The notes under the pieces are model-generated. The model was not told where the DNA came from and made no database searches. It worked only from the letters and a program-made list of their open reading frames with translations. From NCBI GenBank assembly GCA_934247855.1, contig CAKQKA010000028.1:1-17737 (forward strand): a stretch of 17,737 bases of DNA, given 5' to 3'. The position numbers and the translations under genes were made by a program. Each line of letters begins with the position of its first letter. Within the stretch, counting starts at the first letter, position 1. Below are positions 12,773 through 17,737 of this stretch, piece by piece. This stretch comes from an uncultured Clostridia bacterium (GTDB taxonomy: Bacteria > Bacillota > Clostridia > Christensenellales > Borkfalkiaceae).

Positions 12773-14371
12773 TCAACCTTTTTTCGGGCAATATTCCCCT
12801 GCGGCTTTTACAAACCTATCGAATATAGGATTCGGGCGATTGGGACGAGAGGTAAATTCCGGGTGGAACTGAACGCCGAGATGGAAGCGATTGCCCGAAA
12901 CTTCCACCGTTTCGACGATGCGATCGTCGGGCGAAGTGCCGCTTAAAGTAAGCCCTGCGGCGGAAAGTTTTTCGCGATAATCGTTGTTGAATTCGTAACG
13001 GTGACGATGGCGTTCGCGAATAAGCTGAGAACCGTAAATGCGATGCATGAGCGTGCCCTCGGCTACCTTGCAGGGATATGAGCCGAGACGCATCGTGCCG
13101 CCTTTCTCCTTGCCTTTCTGGTCGGACATAAGGTCGATGACCTTGTTATCCGCGCCGAACTCGCCGCTTGTTGCGCCCGCAATGCCTGCAACGTTTCTTG
13201 CAAACTCTATAACCGAAATCTGCATACCAAGGCAAATTCCGAGGTACGGTATATCGTTCTCACGAGCAAAGCGACAGGCGGTAATCATACCCTCGATTCC
13301 GCGCGAGCCGAAGCCCCCGGGTACAAGAATTCCGTTGACATCGCCGAGTTTTTCGGCAACGTTTTCGGGCGTGATTTCCTCGCTGTCAACCCACTTGATA
13401 TCCACAAAAACACGGTTGGAATAGGACGCGTGATTGAGAGCTTCGACCACACTGAGGTAACTATCGTGCAGGGAAACATACTTGCCTACCATAGCAATAA
13501 CCACTTTGCCCTTGCGCGAATCTATATCTTTAATGAGCTTCTTCCACGGGGCGAGATCGAGTTTTTCGGTAATGCCGAGTTCGCGGCAGGCAACGGTATC
13601 AAGCCCGTTTTCGTGCAGCATCATCGGCGCTTTGTATAAGCAGTCTACCGTAGTGTTTGATATAACGCAATCGGGTTTAACGTTGCAGAACAGCGAAATT
13701 TTGCTCCTTATGCTCTCGCCGCAATCGCCGTCCGAGCGGGTAACTATGATATCGGGGTAAATGCCCATAGCCTGCAATTCTTTAACCGAGTGCTGCGCGG
13801 GCTTGGACTTGTATTCGTCCGAACCCGAGATGTACGGCACAAGGCAAACGTGAATAAATAAACAGTTTTGGCGACCGACGTCGCGACTGAACTGCCTTAT
13901 CGCCTCTAAAAACGGTTGACTTTCTATATCGCCGATCGTGCCGCCGATTTCGGTAATAACCACGTCCGCACCGCTCGTTTCCGCGTTTTTCTGTATAAAA
14001 AACTTGATTTCGTTGGTAACATGCGGAATAATCTGCACCGTCTGCCCGAGATATAGCCCCTGCCGTTCTTTGTTGAGAACCGACCAGTAGACCTTGCCGG
14101 ACGTCAGGTTGCTGTATTTTGTAAGGTTATGATCGATAAAACGCTCGTAATGACCGAGGTCGAGATCTGTTTCCGCACCGTCGTCGGTAACGAAAACTTC
14201 GCCGTGCTGAGTGGGATTCATCGTCCCGGGATCGATATTCATATACGGATCGAGTTTTTGCGCGGTGACTTTTAAACCTCGCAAAGTAAGCAGCCTGCCA
14301 AGAGACGCCGCCACAATGCCCTTGCCCAAACCGGAAACAACTCCGCCGGTTACAAAAATATACTTTGCCAT
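12773..14371 (-). CDS. pyrG: CTP synthase
   Basis: 532 residues, normal length (B. subtilis about 535). It makes CTP from UTP, ATP and glutamine. The N-terminal synthetase domain shows the P-loop-like GGVVSGLGKG (9-18), KLDPYMNIDPGTMNP and ITEIGGTIGDIES. The C-terminal class I glutamine amidotransferase domain shows GGFGSRG, the nucleophile Cys380 in GICLGMQ, and FHPEF near the end. The ATG at 14369-14371 is chosen over a longer frame because AGGAGG precedes it and MAKYIFVTGGV is the usual start. Its leader lacks an obvious terminator after the promoter, so the pyrG attenuation known in Bacillus is not apparent here. Confidence 0.97.
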   Translation of the reverse strand: MAKYIFVTGGVVSGLGKGIVAASLGRLLTLRGLKVTAQKLDPYMNIDPGTMNPTQHGEVFVTDDGAETDLDLGHYERFIDHNLTKYSNLTSGKVYWSVLNKERQGLYLGQTVQIIPHVTNEIKFFIQKNAETSGADVVITEIGGTIGDIESQPFLEAIRQFSRDVGRQNCLFIHVCLVPYISGSDEYKSKPAQHSVKELQAMGIYPDIIVTRSDGDCGESIRSKISLFCNVKPDCVISNTTVDCLYKAPMMLHENGLDTVACRELGITEKLDLAPWKKLIKDIDSRKGKVVIAMVGKYVSLHDSYLSVVEALNHASYSNRVFVDIKWVDSEEITPENVAEKLGDVNGILVPGGFGSRGIEGMITACRFARENDIPYLGICLGMQISVIEFARNVAGIAGATSGEFGADNKVIDLMSDQKGKEKGGTMRLGSYPCKVAEGTLMHRIYGSQLIRERHRHRYEFNNDYREKLSAAGLTLSGTSPDDRIVETVEVSGNRFHLGVQFHPEFTSRPNRPNPIFDRFVKAAGEYCPKKG

Positions 14372-14463
14372 ATTTCGACCTCCTTTTCTTCTGTTATAAG
14401 CTGTTATGCGCGCAACCGCATTCGCGTGCGGACAACGCCTTATCAAAAACAAAAATCTCGTAT

Positions 14464-14493
14464 ATACTATCACTAACGGCTTTGATTTGTCAA
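14464..14493 (-). promoter_or_regulatory. Promoter of pyrG
   Basis: TTGACA (14488-14493), 18-base spacer and TAGTAT (14464-14469) on the minus strand. It gives a leader of about 85 nt containing a CCGCA/TGCGG hairpin. The predicted start region has no GGG run of the kind used in Bacillus pyrG control. Confidence 0.7.
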
Positions 14494-14583
14494 CAATCGA
14501 AAAATCAATCGAAAAAAATAATTTGTGTTTTTTTTGCGAATAAAAAATCTATAGAAAAACACGCTTGTTTTATCAAACAACCG

Positions 14584-14612
14584 AAAAAAAGCCGCAATTT
14601 TTCTTGCAGCTT
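14584..14612 (-). terminator. Terminator between the repeat array and pyrG
   Basis: AAGCCGCAA (14589-14597) and TTGCAGCTT (14604-14612) pair with a G-U on the minus-strand RNA, followed there by seven U residues. It lies upstream of the pyrG promoter, so it most likely ends transcripts coming from spoIVA through the repeat array. Confidence 0.75.
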
Positions 14613-14644
14613 AAAAAAGTATCTTTTAGTTGGTTTTTTGCACG

Positions 14645-14670
14645 AAAAGTCCGCCTATAGGTCGATTATC
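14645..14670 (+). repeat. Dispersed 26-bp word, copy 3
   Basis: AAAA, GTCCGCC, TATAGGTCGATTATC. It lies between the terminator at 14584-14612 and the second repeat array. The GC-rich part is the reverse complement of that in copy 1 (CCGCC versus GGCGG). No partner arm for a hairpin is found nearby. Confidence 0.75.
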
Positions 14671-14684
14671 AAATGTTTAAAGCT

Positions 14685-14740
14685 TTCTCGAACGGGTAAT
14701 TTCCCCGCAAAACGGGGGAATTACTCCGAAAGAGAAGGCT
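14685..14740. repeat. GC-rich hairpin repeat preceding the second palindromic array
   Basis: GTAATTTCCCC...GGGGGAATTAC forms a hairpin around CGCAAAA (about 14696-14724), enclosed by TTTCTC/GAGAA. AATTTCCCCGCAAAACGG matches 4180-4197 at 17 of 18 bases, and CTCCGAAAGAGAAGGCT matches 4402-4420 closely, so both arrays share this preface. Confidence 0.65.
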
Positions 14741-14751
14741 CATAATTTGAT

Positions 14752-14992
14752 TTTGCAAGGCTCGCCGCCCTAACGCCTTTATACAATTTTAGGGCTTGGA
14801 TACGAGTAGAGCAAGGCTCGTTGGTGATTGCAGGACTGAATAGACCTATATAATTTACCGATTTTGCGGTATAGATACAAGCATTGCAAGGCTCGACACC
14901 CTAACGCCTTTATACAATTTTAGGGTTTAGATACGAGTAGAGCAAGGCTCGTTGCTAACGACCGGATGGGATAGACCTATATAATTTACCGA
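14752..14992 (+). repeat. Two tandem 131-bp half-units of the palindromic repeat (B1, B2)
   Basis: The period is 131 bp. The copies agree in AAGGCTCG, CCTAACGCCTTTATACAA, TTTTAGGG, GATACGAGTAGAGCAAGG and ATAGACCTATATAATTTACC. They differ almost wholly in a 16-base slot after CTCGTTG: GTGATTGCAGGACTGA in B1 and CTAACGACCGGATGGG in B2. These slots match the left stem arms of units A3 and A4, ten kilobases away. The right arms are missing: each copy stops at the apical loop and runs into the next left arm. Confidence 0.8.
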
Positions 14993-15119
14993 TTTTGCGG
15001 TATAGATACAAGCATTGCAAGGCTCGCGAAGGGCAAAAGGATGAGATAGACCTATATGGTCATCGAAGTCTTTTGCCCGAAGCAGTAACGCAGCAATGCG
15101 CCGTAGATATGCCGCAAAA
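14993..15119. repeat. 127-bp palindromic repeat, complete unit B3, abutting the spoIVA stop
   Basis: The outer arms TTTTGCGGTATA (14993-15004) and TATGCCGCAAAA (15108-15119) pair with one G-U on plus-strand RNA. GCATTGC pairs with GCAATGC as in unit A1. The middle stem is GGGCAAAAG (15031-15039)/CTTTTGCCC (15070-15078), and the tip is GACC-TATAT-GGTC (15049-15061). The right end touches the spoIVA stop codon (15120-15122), so the unit forms the start of the spoIVA 3' untranslated region. Confidence 0.85.
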
Positions 15120-16595
15120 TCAGATGGTTACGCAAAACAGTGCACTCTTTTTTTCGTTGACAAGTTTCGCAACGGTACGTTTTAATTTATCACGGAAAGC
15201 GGCTTTCATGCCGCCGGCTTTATCGTAAATCTCTTCGCTGACAAAACTATAAAGAGGTCTGCCGAACAGGTCGATTTTCATAATGCCTTGCGGGTTTTCT
15301 TCGTACTGTTTTTTCAGCGCGTCCACATAAGTGGCGCACTGCGACTCCTTGCCGACAACCGAATTGACCTCCGCGCCGATATCCACGCGCATGATATGGA
15401 GCGACGGCGCAACAGCCTTAATCTTCACTCCGTAGGCACCGCCCGTCTTAACCATTTCGGGTTCGGACAAACTGATTTCTTCCTCGGTAGGCGGCACAAT
15501 GCCGTAACCCGTACGTTCGGCTTCTTCGAGAGCACCGCAAATCTTGTTATACTCACACTTCGCACTTCTTGCCGAAAGCACATATTTCATGAGCAATAGT
15601 TCGTCGGAAAGGTCCTCTCCCGCGGCGGCGGATAACTCCTCGTAAAAAGCGTTATCGTCGGGAACGACGTTCACGCGAATACTGCCCTCACCGAGATCAA
15701 GCTCGGTAAACACGCCCGAAATAAAATCCAACGCCTCCAACTTCTCTTCTATCTTTTTATAATCGCCCATCTTTATAACGGCTGAAAGATTCGCCTTGAT
15801 TGCAGTCAAAAGCGGGGCTATAAGTCGATTATCTTCATCTAACGTGCGCATCCAGGCGGGCGTGACCACGCATGCCGTGCGTATGGGAAATTCCAGAAGC
15901 ACCGCGCCGAGTAAGTCCTCTATATCCTTTTCGGTAAGATTTTCCGCACTTTTAACGACCACTTTCGCGCTGTATTTCTCCTCGAGCTCGGCACCGAGCG
16001 CGACCGCGCTTTCGGCAGACGGATCGGCAACGTTAAGCAAAATTATGAACGGTTTACCGAGTTCTTTAAGTTCTTCGACCACACGTTCTTCAGCCTCGGC
16101 ATACGCCTCGCGTTCGATATCGGTAAAACTACCGTCGGAAGTAACCACAACGGCAATGGTAGAATGTTCTTTGACCACCTTTTCGGTACCGAGCTCCGCG
16201 GCCTTTTCAAACGGCATGGGTTCGTCCTGCCACGGCGTTTTGATAAGCCTTACTTTGCCGTCTTCCTCTAACCCGAGCGAGCCTTTAACCGTATAACCGA
16301 CGCAGTCGATAAGTCTGACCTTTGCCTTACCGCCTCCGCCGATTTTAATTGTAACCGCGTCGGCAGGCACGAATTTCGGCTCGGTAGTCATAATAGTTTT
16401 GCCCGCACCCGACTGCGGCATTTCGTCTATTGCGACGGCTTTTTTGTTTTTACCGCCGATATTGGGTATAACCGAAAGCTGCATAAACTTTGATACGAAA
16501 GTGGACTTGCCCGTTCTGACGGGCCCTACCACTCCGATATAGACGTCACCGCCCGTGCGTTTTTCGATATCCTTGTAAATATCGTACTTTTCCAT
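15120..16595 (-). CDS. spoIVA: Stage IV sporulation protein A, spore coat morphogenetic ATPase
   Basis: 491 residues (B. subtilis 492). SpoIVA polymerises with ATP hydrolysis on the outer forespore membrane to build the base of the spore coat and is needed for cortex formation. The start MEKYDIYKDIEKRTGGDVYIGVVG contains the Walker A GPVRTGKST (24-32); the C-terminus is the conserved KLVNEKKSALFCVTI type. The ATG at 16593-16595 follows GGAGG; a longer in-frame start adds 10 residues with no family support. Mid-gene, codons for DNRLIAPLL coincide with a copy of the dispersed 26-bp word. Presence of this gene marks the host as a spore former or recent descendant of one. Confidence 0.96.
   Translation of the reverse strand: MEKYDIYKDIEKRTGGDVYIGVVGPVRTGKSTFVSKFMQLSVIPNIGGKNKKAVAIDEMPQSGAGKTIMTTEPKFVPADAVTIKIGGGGKAKVRLIDCVGYTVKGSLGLEEDGKVRLIKTPWQDEPMPFEKAAELGTEKVVKEHSTIAVVVTSDGSFTDIEREAYAEAEERVVEELKELGKPFIILLNVADPSAESAVALGAELEEKYSAKVVVKSAENLTEKDIEDLLGAVLLEFPIRTACVVTPAWMRTLDEDNRLIAPLLTAIKANLSAVIKMGDYKKIEEKLEALDFISGVFTELDLGEGSIRVNVVPDDNAFYEELSAAAGEDLSDELLLMKYVLSARSAKCEYNKICGALEEAERTGYGIVPPTEEEISLSEPEMVKTGGAYGVKIKAVAPSLHIMRVDIGAEVNSVVGKESQCATYVDALKKQYEENPQGIMKIDLFGRPLYSFVSEEIYDKAGGMKAAFRDKLKRTVAKLVNEKKSALFCVTI
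15808..15833 (+). repeat. Dispersed 26-bp word, copy 4 (inside spoIVA)
   Basis: AAAA, GCGGGGC, TATAAGTCGATTATC, identical in its 15-base core to copy 1. On the coding strand it is in frame and encodes DNRLIAPL, in a region of SpoIVA that I would expect to be variable. It does not disturb protein length. Confidence 0.7.
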
Positions 16596-16623
16596 AACAT
16601 CCTCCGAAGTCTTTCGTATTTTC

Positions 16624-16652
16624 AATATATGCCGGAGAATTTACAAGTATAC
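16624..16652 (-). promoter_or_regulatory. Possible sigma-E promoter of spoIVA
   Basis: The minus strand reads GTATACTT (16645-16652), 13 bases, CATATATT (16624-16631). The -10 resembles the sigma-E CATACAAT (6 of 8) and the spacing fits the 13-15 expected. spoIVA is sigma-E dependent in Bacillus. The -35 match is loose. Confidence 0.4.
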
Positions 16653-16789
16653 CGATTTATGCAAAAGTCGGCATAAATTTTGCCTGAACAAAAAAACAAA
16701 AGCACGCAATTTTATTCATAATATGAAATTACAATATATTATATATTTGTTCGTGTAAAAACAATAAAGCGAAACAATCGCGAAAACGC

Positions 16790-16818
16790 TTGACTAAACG
16801 ACGCAATAAGTATAAAAT
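16790..16818 (+). promoter_or_regulatory. Promoter of the TPP riboswitch-thiT unit
   Basis: TTGACT (16790-16795), 17-base spacer and TAAAAT (16813-16818). Transcription would begin about 16825, just before the riboswitch. Confidence 0.75.
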
Positions 16819-16847
16819 AAAACTCGGAATTTCGGGCGGATAGTCCG

Positions 16848-16970
16848 AAGCATAGGGGTGCTTTGCAAAGTTTGTTACGTTCGGCAAAAGACCGAACGCA
16901 AAGTTTGCATTGCTGAGATTATACCCATTGTACCGCGCCGCGGTAATTCACGGGCGGGAAAAGTATTATG
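16848..16970 (+). ncRNA. TPP (thi-box) riboswitch aptamer
   Basis: Conserved parts in order: AGGGGTGC (16854-16861); an extended P3 helix with GTTCGG/CCGAAC inside GCAAAGTTTG/CAAAGTTTGC; GCTGAGATTATACCC; and a P4/P5 arm with GGTAAT and GGGCGGGAA. GGGG pairs with ACCC to form P2. It senses thiamine pyrophosphate and directly precedes the thiamine transporter gene. The P3 helix is longer than minimal, as in many Clostridia. Confidence 0.93.
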
Positions 16971-16973
16971 TCT

Positions 16974-16989
16974 GCACCCTGAAGAGGTG
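16974..16989 (+). promoter_or_regulatory. Riboswitch expression platform masking the thiT ribosome site
   Basis: CACCCT (16975-16980) can pair with AGGTG (16985-16989), which is the thiT Shine-Dalgarno, around GAAG. The same GCACCC (16974-16979) is exactly complementary to GGGTGC in the aptamer (16856-16861). When TPP locks the aptamer, CACCC is free to hide the ribosome site. A seven-U run follows at 16990-16996, so premature termination is also possible. Confidence 0.65.
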
Positions 16990-16996
16990 TTTTTTT

Positions 16997-17692
16997 ATGT
17001 CGTTTTACAATTTATTGTCATTTTTCGGTCGTGAATTCACCGAAGAAGAAACCAATGTAGTTACAATCGCGGCGTGGGTATTGCTGGGCGTGCTGCTTAT
17101 TGTTGCAATCATTTTGCTTGCGGGCAAAAAGCGAATGAGAACAATCGACGTTGTGTACGGCGGAATCTCGCTTGCATTGTCGTTCGTGCTGTCCTATATT
17201 AAAATCGCGCCCGTGACTTACGGCGGTTCGATCACTCTGGCATCTATGCTGCCGATCATCCTGTACGCATATTCTTTCGGGTTCGGCAAAGGTCTTATCG
17301 TCGGCTTTGCGTACGGTCTTTTGCAGTTCATTCAGGATCCGTATATTTTGACGCCGGTTACGTTTATACTCGACTATCTGCTTGCGTTCTCGAGTATCGC
17401 AATCGCCGCCCTGCCTAAAAAGTTTATCAAAAACCCTGCGGGCAGCCTTTTTGCAGCCGCATCCTTTACATACATATTGCGCTTTGCATTTCACTTTATT
17501 TCAGGCTTGATCTATTTCAGCATGGGCGCAATCTGGGTGAACCTCCCCGCCGACAACGCAATCGTTTACTCTCTGCTCTATCAGACGGTATACCTCGTTC
17601 CCGATTGGATGATCTGCGTCGCCATAATGCTTACGCTGCAAAAATTTAATGTATTTGAGCGTATCTCTCCCGCAAAATTCAGAACAAAATAA
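16997..17692 (+). CDS. thiT: Thiamine transporter ThiT (ECF S component)
   Basis: 231 residues, a membrane protein with six to seven hydrophobic segments. The family block YGGSITLASMLPI (75-87), the glycine-rich GFGKGLIVGFAYGLLQFIQDP, and FILDYLLAF identify ThiT, which captures thiamine outside the cell and works with the shared EcfAA'T energising module. It is about 45 residues longer than L. lactis ThiT; the extra N-terminal part (20-43) is an additional membrane segment. The ATG at 16997 is chosen because AGAGGTG lies 8-9 bases upstream; longer frames start inside the riboswitch. It is the only plus-strand gene here and is a single-gene unit. Confidence 0.95.
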   Translation: MSFYNLLSFFGREFTEEETNVVTIAAWVLLGVLLIVAIILLAGKKRMRTIDVVYGGISLALSFVLSYIKIAPVTYGGSITLASMLPIILYAYSFGFGKGLIVGFAYGLLQFIQDPYILTPVTFILDYLLAFSSIAIAALPKKFIKNPAGSLFAAASFTYILRFAFHFISGLIYFSMGAIWVNLPADNAIVYSLLYQTVYLVPDWMICVAIMLTLQKFNVFERISPAKFRTK

Positions 17693-17706
17693 TCTTTAAA
17701 AAATTT

Positions 17707-17737
17707 ACAGCCCGACACTCGTCGGGCTGTTTTTTTA
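17707..17737 (+). terminator. Rho-independent terminator of thiT
   Basis: ACAGCCCGAC (17707-17716) and GTCGGGCTGT (17721-17730) are perfect 10-base complements around ACTC, followed by T7. It starts 15 bp after the thiT stop codon. Confidence 0.95.

Noticed and set aside
14372..14457. Bacillus-type pyrG attenuator in the leader
   Set aside because: No terminator hairpin with a U-run lies between the predicted promoter and the start codon, and no GGG start is seen; the U-run terminator at 14584-14612 is upstream of the promoter.
4464..15119. Integron attC array
   Set aside because: Repeat size and folding are similar, but there is no RYYYAAC/GTTRRRY box pair, no cassette genes between units, and no integrase in the window; the variable part is the mid-stem, not the loop.
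14752..15119. CRISPR array
   Set aside because: The 131-bp period with a 16-base variable slot that is stem-forming and shared between arrays does not fit repeats of 24-40 bp with unique spacers; no cas gene is present.

Overview
The window looks like chromosomal DNA of a low-to-moderate GC, endospore-forming Bacillota (class Clostridia, probably an uncultured gut lineage). Reasons: a complete spoIVA, strong AGGAGG-type ribosome binding sites, TTGACA/TATAAT promoters, a ThiT vitamin transporter under a TPP riboswitch, and release factor 2 with a programmed frameshift. Naming the lineage more closely would be inference. Every protein gene except thiT is on the minus strand, so transcription runs mostly right to left.

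Left part (1-3843): an IS200-type element (tnpA) cut by the window edge; an LRR_5 lipoprotein gene with a consensus promoter; then a prfB-tsaD operon (peptide release factor 2 and the tRNA t6A enzyme). prfB needs a +1 frameshift; once joined, its SPF and GGQ motifs fall at residues 205-207 and 250-252.

3844-5201 has no gene but is full of repeats. Its core is a family of about 130-bp imperfect palindromes that recurs at 14750-15119. Outer arms and apical core are conserved, while the middle stem varies in sequence and stays self-complementary in every complete unit.

5202-8606 is an accessory island. It holds a secreted, membrane-anchored MACPF (perforin-like) protein between two nearly identical paralogues of an unknown 180-aa protein, plus a lipoprotein-like gene. 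The paralogues share a 217-bp identical tract. What looks like the last few codons of a second MACPF gene lies beyond the left paralogue, suggesting a duplicated two-gene unit that lost one effector.

8919-12364 is a probable glycolipid or envelope-lipid operon: a PlsC-like acyltransferase, a GT8 glycosyltransferase, and then one protein fusing both domain types. 12773-14371 is pyrG (CTP synthase). 15120-16595 is spoIVA (spore coat basement ATPase), abutted at its stop codon by one palindromic repeat. 16600-17692 is the TPP riboswitch and thiT, ending in a strong terminator.

Other signals include a dispersed 26-bp word present five times (once inside spoIVA, once in a terminator loop) and a TPP riboswitch whose expression platform can be read directly. 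No rRNA, tRNA or CRISPR array was seen.
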